Part shown: positions 18,120 to 26,515 of the stretch, piece after piece | Numbering within the stretch: the first letter of the stretch is position 1 | Layout: every line of letters begins with the position of its first letter | NCBI GenBank assembly: GCA_964541155.1 | Contig: CAZIPC010000004.1 | Location: 62,001-126,000 of the forward strand | Reading direction: 5' to 3' | Length of the DNA stretch: 64,000 bases | DNA from: UBA4416 sp964541155 | Lineage (GTDB): Bacteria; Bacteroidota; Bacteroidia; B-17B0; Aurantibacillaceae | Program-made: the position numbers and the translations under genes | Notes under the pieces: model-generated | What the model was told of the DNA's origin: nothing | Databases searched by the model: none | What the model saw: only the letters and a program-made list of their open reading frames with translations

Positions 18120-18770
18120 ATGCAATTTAAGAAACTTATTATACTTTTTTTAATTCATTTTTCTTTCAATTTATTGGCTCAAAATCCTAATGATTTTGCT
18201 TTTGTGTTAAGTGAAAGAGCTGTTAATAAAGTGTTTGGTGCTATTGGAGAAATTAAAGGAAAGAGTGATTATGAAGTTTTGGGTATTATCAAGGGTTATT
18301 ATCATTGGAAAATTATTAATCCAAAGATTAGTTTTAAGCCAGATAGTAGTGATTTTACTTGCGATACAAAGGTTGAGGTTGGTCCTTTTGAGTATAAATC
18401 TCAAGTTTTAGGACGTGTTAAAATTGGTTACGATAATAATACTAATTTAATATCAATTAAAATAACAAGTGCCGTTTTTGAATTGTACACCGTTGTTTTG
18501 AATAAAAAAATTCATATTAAAGATATACATCTTGAAGATTATTTTAAAGATCCGTTTTTATTTGAAGGGCCTAAAAGTTTTGCAACTGATATGACGTTTA
18601 CTATGCCAGATAGTACACGTAAACAAATTTATATTCAGCCATCAAATTGTGTTATGAAAGTTGTAAGGCAGGCTATTAAAACATCATGCGATATTGTAAC
18701 TCAGGATAAACCCTTTAAAAAAGAAATTAAGGTTAGTCCTCCTATACAATCATCAGAAAATAAAAATTAA
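18120..18770 (+). CDS. Secreted protein of unknown function
   Basis: I do not recognise this 216-residue protein. It has a clear signal peptide (about 1-20, ending LLAQNP), then an alternating polar/hydrophobic region that suggests beta structure, with no cysteine pair until C159 and C172. The pattern VNKVFGAIGEIKGKSDYEVLGIIKGYYHWKI, followed by a ligand-tunnel-like beta domain, is reminiscent of small lipid-binding periplasmic folds, but this is a guess. It starts 88 bases from the divergent fahA and is followed by a PAP2/GT39 pair 19 bases downstream. Confidence 0.6.
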   Translation: MQFKKLIILFLIHFSFNLLAQNPNDFAFVLSERAVNKVFGAIGEIKGKSDYEVLGIIKGYYHWKIINPKISFKPDSSDFTCDTKVEVGPFEYKSQVLGRVKIGYDNNTNLISIKITSAVFELYTVVLNKKIHIKDIHLEDYFKDPFLFEGPKSFATDMTFTMPDSTRKQIYIQPSNCVMKVVRQAIKTSCDIVTQDKPFKKEIKVSPPIQSSENKN

Positions 18771-18789
18771 TTTATTTAAAAAAGCAACA

Positions 18790-19467
18790 TTGAAACAATC
18801 CATTAAGCATAATAGCGTATATATTTTACTGTATATTTTTATATTGTGTGTTGTAGGTTATGTTTTATTGAGTGATGGGAAAGTTCAAATTCATATGGCA
18901 ATGAATGAAGTTGTTGGAAATAAATTTTTAAATGTTTTTTTTAAATGGATTACTCATTTAGGAGATGGAGCTTTTGCTTTTTTGGTAGCCTTTGTTTTTT
19001 TATTTTTTAGTATTAGAAAGTCTGTCTATATCATTATCTCTTATTTAGGGTCAGCGCTTGTATCATCGGTTTTAAAACATATTTTTTATCCTGAAATTTA
19101 TAGACCACATTTTGTTTTTAATTATTTTGTTAGAATTAATTTAAAACTAGTAGATGGCATAGAAATGTTTGGTTTTAATTCATTTCCAAGTGGTCATGCA
19201 TTATCTGCTTTTGCTCTATTTTTTTGTTTATTGCTAATTACTAAAAATCATTTTTTAAAAATATTATATTTTATATTAGCAATTTTAGCAGCCTATAGCC
19301 GTGTTTATTTATCGCAACATTGGTTAATTGATATATATATTGGTTCAATAATTGGAGTTAGTTTTGCAGTGTTTTTTTATGCCACTTTTTATTATACTTC
19401 TAAATGGAAGATATTAAATACAACTTTGCCTCAGTTATTAATTAAAATTAAATCAACCCGTGTTTAA
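18790..19467 (+). CDS. PAP2-family membrane phosphatase
   Basis: A 225-residue integral membrane phosphatase with about six hydrophobic segments. The three-part PAP2 acid phosphatase signature is present: KHIFYPEIYRPHF, then FNSFPSGHALSAF with the catalytic His, and SRVYLSQHWLIDIYIGSIIG. Family members dephosphorylate lipid phosphates such as undecaprenyl diphosphate or lipid A. The start is TTG at 18790. It overlaps the following GT39-type gene by 8 bases, which suggests joint lipid-linked sugar or lipid A chemistry at the outer face of the inner membrane. Confidence 0.85.
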   Translation: MKQSIKHNSVYILLYIFILCVVGYVLLSDGKVQIHMAMNEVVGNKFLNVFFKWITHLGDGAFAFLVAFVFLFFSIRKSVYIIISYLGSALVSSVLKHIFYPEIYRPHFVFNYFVRINLKLVDGIEMFGFNSFPSGHALSAFALFFCLLLITKNHFLKILYFILAILAAYSRVYLSQHWLIDIYIGSIIGVSFAVFFYATFYYTSKWKILNTTLPQLLIKIKSTRV

Positions 19468-21187
19468 ATTATTAAATACCGATTTTAAAGCATATGCTTT
19501 TATTTTTATAGCATCTTGTTTAATTTATATTCCATTTATTGGTAACATGCCTTTATTTGATTGGGATGAAATTAATTTTGCAGAATGTGCCAGAGAGATG
19601 GTTATTACTAATAATTACTCAGATGTGCAGTTATACTTTCACCCATTTTGGGAAAAGCCACCATTGTTTATTTGGTTGCAAGCATTAAGTATGAATATAT
19701 TTGGAATTAATGAATTTGCAGCTCGGTTTCCTAATGCGCTTTGTGGTGTTGTTACATTACTTGTATTATATAAAACAGGAAAAGAGTTAAATGATCAAAA
19801 ATTTGGATTAACATGGGTATTTGTATACGCGTCAACAATTCTTGCACACTTGTTTTTTAAAAGTGGAATTATTGACCCTTGGTTTAATTTATTCATTTAT
19901 CTATCTGTTTATTATTTATTACAGCACACCAATAATCCAGTAGGTATTTTTGGATTTAAAACATCTGCACTGGGTGGTTTTTTTTTAGGACTAGCATTAT
20001 TAACCAAAGGCCCAGCAGCTTTGTTATTAGTAGGATTAACCGTTACTATATTTTTTGTTTCAGGTCGATTTAAAAAAATATCCTCTATTAAATATATCCT
20101 TGTTTTTTTTAGTATGTTTTTAATAACTGGATTAAGTTGGTTTGCGGTGATGTATTTAAAAGGTAATGGGCATGTTATTAAAGAATTTATTGAATATCAG
20201 ATACGTTTATTTAATACTGAAGATAGTGATCATGGAGGACCTTTTATATATCATTTTGTAGTATTATTACTAGGATGTTTTCCTTCGTCAGTATTTTTGA
20301 TTTTAGCTCACAAAAAATCTAAAACAGATACCTACTTTCAATTACATAGTAAACGCTGGATGATGAGTTTGTTTTGGGTAGTATTAATATTATTTTCTAT
20401 TGTTCAAACAAAAATCGTTCATTATTCTTCGTTATGTTATTTTCCATTAACCTATTTAGCTTCTTATAGTATTCATAAATTAATTTCGGGAGAATACCAA
20501 TGGAAAAAATGGATTAATACCTTAGTTTTATCCATAACTTTTTTATTAGGTATACTATTTGTACTAATTGGTTGCGTACCCTTTTTCAAATCATATTTAT
20601 TATCAACTCATATAATTAATGATGCGTTTGCTGTTGAAAATTTAAAAGCTGAGGTACATTGGAATGGCTTTGAATGGGTAATAGGTGCATTTTTTATAAT
20701 AGGTATGTTATTTTCTTTAAATAAAATTAATAAATCAAAATTAAAAGGTATTTATTTGCTTTTTTTTATTTCATTAACAACTGTTTCAAGTATAATAATC
20801 GTTATTGCTCCAAAAGTTGAACAGTATTCTCAACATGCCGCTATTGAGTTTTATAAGCAATGTGCAAGCCATCAATTTAATGTTGAAACTATTGGATTTA
20901 AAAGTTACGCGTCTTTGTTTTATGGAAATTTAGATGTGTCGTTTAAAGACAATAAATCATTTAAAAAATATGTAGAATTAAAACGTGCCGAATTAGAATC
21001 TAAACACATTAATGTAGATATTTCTTATGGATTAATCAGAACAATGTGGTTGTTAGATGGTTTTGGCAAAAGGCCAGCTTGTTTTGTAAGCAAAATAACA
21101 AATGATGATGTTGTAAAAAGAGATTGCCCTCAATTACAGGAACTATATCGACAAAATGGATTTGTTTTTTATATTAGAAAAAAATAA
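19460..21187 (+). CDS. ArnT-like GT39-family membrane glycosyltransferase
   Basis: A 575-residue polytopic protein of the ArnT/PMT (GT-C) type. The first periplasmic loop carries the acidic motif PLFDWDEINFAECAREM with the catalytic Asp-Glu pair, then FHPFWEKPPLFIWLQ and NEFAARFPNALCG, as in ArnT. About 12 membrane segments follow, then a C-terminal soluble part. These enzymes move a sugar from polyprenyl phosphate onto lipid A, protein or another lipid. The start is GTG at 19460, inside the PAP2 gene, so translation is coupled. Whether the sugar is aminoarabinose is not knowable here; no arn genes are present. Confidence 0.82.
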   Translation: MFKLLNTDFKAYAFIFIASCLIYIPFIGNMPLFDWDEINFAECAREMVITNNYSDVQLYFHPFWEKPPLFIWLQALSMNIFGINEFAARFPNALCGVVTLLVLYKTGKELNDQKFGLTWVFVYASTILAHLFFKSGIIDPWFNLFIYLSVYYLLQHTNNPVGIFGFKTSALGGFFLGLALLTKGPAALLLVGLTVTIFFVSGRFKKISSIKYILVFFSMFLITGLSWFAVMYLKGNGHVIKEFIEYQIRLFNTEDSDHGGPFIYHFVVLLLGCFPSSVFLILAHKKSKTDTYFQLHSKRWMMSLFWVVLILFSIVQTKIVHYSSLCYFPLTYLASYSIHKLISGEYQWKKWINTLVLSITFLLGILFVLIGCVPFFKSYLLSTHIINDAFAVENLKAEVHWNGFEWVIGAFFIIGMLFSLNKINKSKLKGIYLLFFISLTTVSSIIIVIAPKVEQYSQHAAIEFYKQCASHQFNVETIGFKSYASLFYGNLDVSFKDNKSFKKYVELKRAELESKHINVDISYGLIRTMWLLDGFGKRPACFVSKITNDDVVKRDCPQLQELYRQNGFVFYIRKK

Positions 21188-21195
21188 CAAACATT

Positions 21196-21564
21196 TTATC
21201 GTTTACTTATTTTATTTCCAGTACCTCTTTGTCTGTTACATTTAAATCTTATAGTTGATTGAATTCTGAGTTTTAAGTGTTTTGTTTTTCTTGATTTCAT
21301 GCGTTTACGCCACATTTTAAAACTTGAAGGAAGTGAATTTTTTCTCATAAATTCAATGACTTCTTTTTCTTTTAATCCAAATTGAAATTCAATTGCTTCA
21401 AAAGGTGTTCTGTCCTCCCAAGCCATTTCTATTATTCGATTGATATCTCTTTCAGAAAGTGTTATTGTCTTTTGTATATTTTTTTTATTCTCTTCTTGTA
21501 ATACTAAATAAGCCAAAGGAGAAGGCAAATCACTGTAATGGCATGTTAGATTGGTTGTATCCAT
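21196..21564 (-). CDS. DUF2805 (TIGR03643-type) basic protein of the photolyase operon
   Basis: A 122-residue protein whose core (about 35-90) matches DUF2805/TIGR03643: LSERDINRIIEMAWEDRTPFEAIEFQFGL, EVIEFMRKNSLPSSFKMWRKRM. The core resembles a small helix-turn-helix, and the C-terminal 45 residues are strongly basic, so nucleic-acid binding is plausible but unproved. The N-terminal 30 residues, including DLPSPLAYLVLQEE, precede the known core. The ATG at 21564 lies inside the DASH cryptochrome gene (19-base overlap), making it the last gene of the eight-gene light operon. Confidence 0.75.
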   Translation of the reverse strand: MDTTNLTCHYSDLPSPLAYLVLQEENKKNIQKTITLSERDINRIIEMAWEDRTPFEAIEFQFGLKEKEVIEFMRKNSLPSSFKMWRKRMKSRKTKHLKLRIQSTIRFKCNRQRGTGNKISKR

Positions 21565-22841
21565 AAGTTTCTATATTCATTTTTTGAGTCGTATTCATAT
21601 GCTTGTTTATCAATATTAAAATAACGATTACCTCTTGGATCATTTCCAACACCTGCCAGATATGCCCAATTTCCCCAATTACTGCAAACGTCATAATCTA
21701 TCAATTGCTGTTCAAAATATGCTGCGCCAAATCGCCAATCTATTTTTAAATCATGGCATAAATAACTGGCTACGTTTTGTCTACCCCTATTACTCATAAA
21801 GCCTGTTAATTTTAATTCAATCATATTAGCATTAATAAAATTATTTTTTGTTTCTCCATTTATCCACTTCAAAAGGATGTCTTCATTGTGATTATTGGTT
21901 ATTGTATGTGATGACTTTATTCCAGTTTGTAAAAAAAACTGATGGCGATATTTTTTCATCATAAATCTAAAATAGTCTCTCCATAATAATTCAAAAATTA
22001 ACCAATAAGTTGATTCATTTGCTCCAAAATTTTCTTCAAATTTTTTTAGTTCATAGTAAATTTCTCTGGGAGATAAGCAGCCAATAGCTATCCAAGGAGA
22101 AAATTTAGATGAGTAATCTGCCCCAATTAAATTGTTACGAGTTTTCTTGTATTTAGAAACTAATTTTGTTTCACCAAAATAATAATTTAGTCTGTGATAG
22201 GCCTCTGTTTCTCCTCCTTTAAAAGGAAATGCAGTTCTGATGTCGTTATTTAGCTTAGATAAACCTAATTGTTCTATTTTGGGTAAATTAAATTGAGGTA
22301 TTGTGGGAGATTTAATTGTTTTTGGAGTATAAAAAATACTTCTTATATGAGCTTCTTTTTCTGTTTTTTTTCTAAAATCAGTAAATACGTTGGGTATGTC
22401 TTTAATTGAGAATGGTAAATCCTGCGCATGATATAAAGTACTTGTACTAAACGTTTCGAGTTCACATTTTAATTTCCATAATTCTTTTTCAACTCGTTCT
22501 TCAGTTTGCTTTTCTTCATAAGCCACTTCTTTTTTAGCAAACACTTTTTTTACTTGATATTTTTGAGCAATTTTAAAAAGTTCATATTCAGGTTTCCCTT
22601 TAGTGATAATTAATCCAGAGCCAAGCTTTCTAAGATTATCATCTAAATTTTTTAAAGATTCTAATAAAAACTGAGCTCTAAATCCACCTGTTTTATTAAA
22701 TCCATATTCAGTAATTTTAAAATGCTCATCATCAAAACAATAAACAGGTATAATTTCATCACTTTTTTCTATGGCCTTAATAAGTGTTTCATTGTCATGA
22801 AGTCTTAAATCTGTTTTAAACCAAACAATGGATGTATTCAT
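21546..22841 (-). CDS. DASH-family cryptochrome/photolyase
   Basis: A 431-residue DASH cryptochrome, a flavoprotein that repairs pyrimidine dimers in single-stranded or looped DNA and may act as a blue-light sensor. The N-terminal alpha/beta antenna domain starts TSIVWFKTDLRLHDNETL. The linker has the DASH-like VFTDFRKKTEKE. The FAD domain includes SKFSPWIAIGCLSPREIYYEL, LIFELLWRDYFRFMMKKY, LTGFMSNRGRQNVASYL and WRFGAAYFEQQLIDYDVCSNWGNWAYLAGVGNDPRGNRYFN, the DASH signature. It starts 2 bases after the iron-sulfur photolyase stop. Confidence 0.93.
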   Translation of the reverse strand: MNTSIVWFKTDLRLHDNETLIKAIEKSDEIIPVYCFDDEHFKITEYGFNKTGGFRAQFLLESLKNLDDNLRKLGSGLIITKGKPEYELFKIAQKYQVKKVFAKKEVAYEEKQTEERVEKELWKLKCELETFSTSTLYHAQDLPFSIKDIPNVFTDFRKKTEKEAHIRSIFYTPKTIKSPTIPQFNLPKIEQLGLSKLNNDIRTAFPFKGGETEAYHRLNYYFGETKLVSKYKKTRNNLIGADYSSKFSPWIAIGCLSPREIYYELKKFEENFGANESTYWLIFELLWRDYFRFMMKKYRHQFFLQTGIKSSHTITNNHNEDILLKWINGETKNNFINANMIELKLTGFMSNRGRQNVASYLCHDLKIDWRFGAAYFEQQLIDYDVCSNWGNWAYLAGVGNDPRGNRYFNIDKQAYEYDSKNEYRNLWIQPI

Positions 22842-22843
22842 AT

Positions 22844-24397
22844 TTATAATTCATTAATATGCATTAAGTAGTACTCTGCTTGTTTTAGTAATTGTGCTTT
22901 TGATTCTGCTTCCATTTTTTTCCAAACATTATACATCATGCCTATACGAGGATTTTTACTGAGTAACTTTTCGTGTTTATCATAAAAATTCCAATATAAA
23001 CTATTAAATGGGCATGCTTTATCTCCTGTTTTTATAGTTTTTTTGTAATAGCAAGTTTTGCAGTAATGACTCATCTTATCAATATATGTAGCTGAACTTA
23101 CATAGGGTTTTGTGCCAATAATACCACCGTCTGCAAATTGACTCATTCCACGTGTGTTGGTTATTTGCACCCATTCTATAGCATCAATATATATTCCCAA
23201 ATACCATGTGTCTACTTCGTTTGGATGAACACCTGCTAATAAAGCGAAATTACCAGTTACCATTAAACGTTGTATGTGATGGGCATATCCATACTTTAAG
23301 GATTGTTTAATAGAGTGGCTTAGGCAATGCATTTTAGTATTCCCTGTCCAATACCAACTAGGTAATTTATTTTGATGATTGAAATAATTCATGGTTGCAA
23401 ATTCTGGCATTTTAAGCCAATAAATACCTCTCATGTATTCTCTCCATCCAATGATTTGCCTAATAAATCCTTCTAACTGATTAAACTCAATGTGTGTAGG
23501 TCTTTTTTTCCACTCATCTATTGCTTTTGAAATTACTTCTGCTGGAGAAAGCATTTTTGTATTCATAGAGAATGATAATCTAGAATGATACAAAGACCAA
23601 TCATTAGGTGTCATAGCATCCTCATATGTTCCAAATAAAGGAAGACACTCTTCTACAAAAAAATTAAGAAGAGCTAAGGATTGTTCTCTGTTTACAGGCC
23701 AAATAAAGTTTTTAGCATCTATAGTTCCAATAGTAGTAATGTTTGTTTTTTTAATTTCGTTTAGTATGTGGTTTACATCATTATTAAACATTAACGGAAG
23801 TGTTGGCTTATGATTAAGAGGTAATTTTTTTCTATTATCCTCATCATAATTCCATTTGCCTGTTAATGGGTCATTTCCATTCATTAGTATATGATGTTTT
23901 TTACGCATATATCTGTAAAAACTTTCCATTATATAGGTTTTCTTTCCCTTAAAAAAATCATATAATTCATGTCTAGTGCCTAAAAAATGTTCACTATCAA
24001 CTACTTTATGATTTATTGTTAAGTTATTGATAAATGATTTAAAACATTTATCTAATCTGTATTCGTCGGGTAATTGGTATTCGAATTGAGTAAATTGATA
24101 TTTTGAAATTAAATAGATAATATTTTTTTCAAAAGATTGTAAATTTGAAACATCGTTTATTGAAATGTAAATTACTTGATGTTTTTTTTGAATAAGTTCA
24201 TTGGCAAAGTTTTGCATTGCTGCAAAAAAACCAATCACTTTTTGGATATGATGATGAGTATAATCTGTTTCTTCTCTCAATTCCATTAATACATAAGTAA
24301 TATTGGAATCAACAGTTTTAAACCATGAGTGTTCATGGTTCAATTGATCTCCTAAAATTAAACGAAGTATTTTTATTTCTTTTTTTGAGTCCGACAT
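22844..24397 (-). CDS. Iron-sulfur bacterial cryptochrome/(6-4) photolyase (FeS-BCP/PhrB type)
   Basis: A 517-residue member of the FeS-BCP group (Agrobacterium PhrB and Rhodobacter CryB are the known types), which repairs (6-4) photoproducts and carries a 4Fe-4S cluster, FAD and a lumazine antenna. It begins LRLILGDQLNHEHSWF, the hallmark opening. Four cysteines, C358 (MHCLSH), C446, C449 and C462, have the same spacing as PhrB C350, C438, C441 and C454, each shifted by 8, so the cluster site looks intact. VTGNFALLAGVHPNEVDTWYLGIYIDAIEW matches the FAD-binding region. Its first 25 bases overlap the DUF2256 gene. Confidence 0.95.
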   Translation of the reverse strand: MSDSKKEIKILRLILGDQLNHEHSWFKTVDSNITYVLMELREETDYTHHHIQKVIGFFAAMQNFANELIQKKHQVIYISINDVSNLQSFEKNIIYLISKYQFTQFEYQLPDEYRLDKCFKSFINNLTINHKVVDSEHFLGTRHELYDFFKGKKTYIMESFYRYMRKKHHILMNGNDPLTGKWNYDEDNRKKLPLNHKPTLPLMFNNDVNHILNEIKKTNITTIGTIDAKNFIWPVNREQSLALLNFFVEECLPLFGTYEDAMTPNDWSLYHSRLSFSMNTKMLSPAEVISKAIDEWKKRPTHIEFNQLEGFIRQIIGWREYMRGIYWLKMPEFATMNYFNHQNKLPSWYWTGNTKMHCLSHSIKQSLKYGYAHHIQRLMVTGNFALLAGVHPNEVDTWYLGIYIDAIEWVQITNTRGMSQFADGGIIGTKPYVSSATYIDKMSHYCKTCYYKKTIKTGDKACPFNSLYWNFYDKHEKLLSKNPRIGMMYNVWKKMEAESKAQLLKQAEYYLMHINEL

Positions 24398-24516
24398 TTA
24401 TCGCTACAATATTTTACATCTTTCCAATTCTTCTCCCACTTTTTTCTCCAGGTAAAAGTTTTATTACATACCATACATATTTTAATAGGTAAGTGTTGTT
24501 TTTTTGCACCTTGCAT
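24373..24516 (-). CDS. DUF2256 zinc-ribbon miniprotein
   Basis: A 47-residue protein read from ATG at 24516 to TAA at 24373. It has four cysteines in two pairs: ICMVCNKTFTWRKKW and KYCSDKCR, the DUF2256 pattern (CxxC, then a Trp-rich basic segment, then CxxxC), which should bind one zinc ion. Basic and tryptophan residues between the pairs suggest contact with nucleic acid or protein. The reading frame differs from that of the iron-sulfur photolyase, and the last 25 bases overlap its start, implying coupled translation. DUF2256 genes beside photolyases are recurrent in bacteria as I recall; the function is unknown. Confidence 0.88.
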   Translation of the reverse strand: MQGAKKQHLPIKICMVCNKTFTWRKKWEKNWKDVKYCSDKCRTQKKK

Positions 24517-24548
24517 AATAATATATAACAAACTGAAGTATTAATTGT

Positions 24549-25016
24549 TTAATTTAACAACCATATACTGCCATTAAGTATACTTGCAAAACTTACCCAT
24601 AATAAATAGGGTATTTGAAGAGCTGCTGCTGCTTTATTAACTTTATAAAATATGCTAATCATTAAAAAAATACTAGTCCACATTAGTATTATTTCAATAA
24701 AAGCTAATCCTATCAATTGAAATTTAAAAAAAATAAAACTCCATAAAAAATTTAAAATTAATTGAATTATGAAAATGATGATTGCTTTTTTTCTATAATA
24801 TGTAATAGGAGATTGTAATATAATGTAAAAAGAAATTCCCATTAATACATATAAGGTTGTCCAAACTGGGCCAAATAGGTAGTTTGGTGGATTAAAAGAA
24901 GGTTTTTGAATAGTTAGATACCAATTGGTAATACTAGTTGCAGTTGCATAACCTGATATTCCTCCGATAGATAAAGGAAATGTAATACAAAATAAAAATT
25001 TAAGATATCGGTTCAT
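24549..25016 (-). CDS. tspO: TspO/MBR family membrane protein
   Basis: A 155-residue protein with five membrane helices of the TspO/MBR (translocator/peripheral benzodiazepine receptor) family. Diagnostic segments are WYLTIQKPSFNPPNYLFGPVWTTLYVLMGISFYI near the N-terminus, LNFLWSFIFF in helix 3, and PYLLWVSFASILNGSIWLLN at the end. TspO binds porphyrins and other tetrapyrroles and is regulated by light in other bacteria. Its ATG overlaps the photolyase stop by 4 bases (25013-25016). Confidence 0.93.
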   Translation of the reverse strand: MNRYLKFLFCITFPLSIGGISGYATATSITNWYLTIQKPSFNPPNYLFGPVWTTLYVLMGISFYIILQSPITYYRKKAIIIFIIQLILNFLWSFIFFKFQLIGLAFIEIILMWTSIFLMISIFYKVNKAAAALQIPYLLWVSFASILNGSIWLLN

Positions 25017-26515
25017 GTTTTATTTAAATGTGATTTTTGATGATTAACATGTTTTTGTAAAATTCGCTTTCCCTCTAGTTTCACTTCGTCTTTTTTTCTG
25101 TATTGCCAAACAATTTCACTAGCATATTTTCGAGTTTCGTCAATATCAACAATGGGTTTTGGGTATGTTGTCCCAATTTCGCAATTATATAATTGTTGTT
25201 CAATTATTGATAGTTTCCAAGGCTCATGTATTAAATGTGATGGGATTTCTTTTAACTCAGGCACCCATTGTTTTATAAATAATCCTTCAGGATCATGATC
25301 TTCGGAGTTTTTAATCGGATTATAAATTCTAATAGTGTTTATACCAGTTACACCAGATTGCATTTGTAATTGAGGATAATGTATCCCTGGCTCATAATCT
25401 AAAAATTGTCTAGCTAAAAAATGTAATTCTCTCCAATCTTGCCATAAATTAAATACAAAAAATGAAACCAGCATAGCTCTCATTCTAAAATTTATATATC
25501 CTGTATTTATTAAACAACGCATACATGCATCAATAATAGGTATGCCTGTTTTGCCTTCTTGCCAAGCTTTTATATAAATATCATTTTTTGGTTTTATTAA
25601 GTTGTCATAGGCTTTGTTTACATTTTTAAATTCCATTTCGCATTCATCTTCAAATTTTTGCATAAAATGACAGTGCCAATGTAACCGAGAAACAAAATTG
25701 GAAAGCGCTCTTTTGTTTTTAGAATGGGTATAATGTTGTTTCGTATATTGATAAACCATACGCATGCTAATATTACCATATGTTAGATAAGGAGACAATC
25801 GACTACAACTTTTTCTACTCAATAGTGGTTTTGAAATATGTTTACTGTAATTAATATATCGGTCTTTTACAAAACTATCCATGTATCGCCATGCCCAATA
25901 TTCGCCACCTTGTTGAAAGTTTTTATTACGCGTTGTAATTTCTTTTGGAAGTTCTTTTCCTTTTATAGAATCATAAAAGGTATTATTTAAACAATAAATA
26001 TTAAAGTTGTTTTCATCAATTAACTTAGGCGATTCAGTCATCTTAGCTTGCCATAATTTTTCCCAATGTTGCCTTGATTTTAATTTTCTGATAACACCAT
26101 GTAATTGATATTCTCTCCAAATAATAGAATTTTTTTTACAAAAATTTTTAATTAATAGATCTCTATTATATGTAATTCTATTGCCAATCTCTTGATGAGA
26201 GAATATATGTTTAATATTGTATTGATTTAATAAGACTTTAAAAACATCTAATGCTTCTTGATGAAAAATATATACTTGAGCATTCATGTTTTTTAATTTT
26301 TCATTCATTTCTTTTAGTGATTCGAAAATAAAACGCCAATGCCTTACATCACTATCATCATAATTCATAATAGAAGGTTCAAAACAATAAACTAATAAAA
26401 TTGGTAATTGCTGTTGTTGAGCCTCATATAGCGGTTCATGATCTGTAAATCTTAAGTCACGTTTAAACCATACAATGTTAATGGAAGGTTTATTCGATAT
26501 ATCCGAGTTTAGCAT
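25013..26515 (-). CDS. phr: Deoxyribodipyrimidine photolyase/cryptochrome family protein (classical type)
   Basis: A 500-residue photolyase/cryptochrome. The antenna-binding domain begins INIVWFKRDLRFTDHEPL. The FAD domain includes SRLSPYLTYGNISMRMVYQYT, LHWHCHFMQKFEDECEMEF, TGIPIIDACMRCLINTGYINFRMRAMLVSFFVFNLWQDWRE and ARQFLDYEPGIHYPQLQMQSGVTGINTIRIYNPIKNSEDHDPEGLFIKQWVPEL. It is a classical (non-DASH, non-FeS) type; repair of cyclobutane dimers is the likeliest role, but a pure photoreceptor or (6-4) activity is not excluded. Its ATG lies 26 bases inside the flavin reductase gene. Confidence 0.9.
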   Translation of the reverse strand: MLNSDISNKPSINIVWFKRDLRFTDHEPLYEAQQQQLPILLVYCFEPSIMNYDDSDVRHWRFIFESLKEMNEKLKNMNAQVYIFHQEALDVFKVLLNQYNIKHIFSHQEIGNRITYNRDLLIKNFCKKNSIIWREYQLHGVIRKLKSRQHWEKLWQAKMTESPKLIDENNFNIYCLNNTFYDSIKGKELPKEITTRNKNFQQGGEYWAWRYMDSFVKDRYINYSKHISKPLLSRKSCSRLSPYLTYGNISMRMVYQYTKQHYTHSKNKRALSNFVSRLHWHCHFMQKFEDECEMEFKNVNKAYDNLIKPKNDIYIKAWQEGKTGIPIIDACMRCLINTGYINFRMRAMLVSFFVFNLWQDWRELHFLARQFLDYEPGIHYPQLQMQSGVTGINTIRIYNPIKNSEDHDPEGLFIKQWVPELKEIPSHLIHEPWKLSIIEQQLYNCEIGTTYPKPIVDIDETRKYASEIVWQYRKKDEVKLEGKRILQKHVNHQKSHLNKT

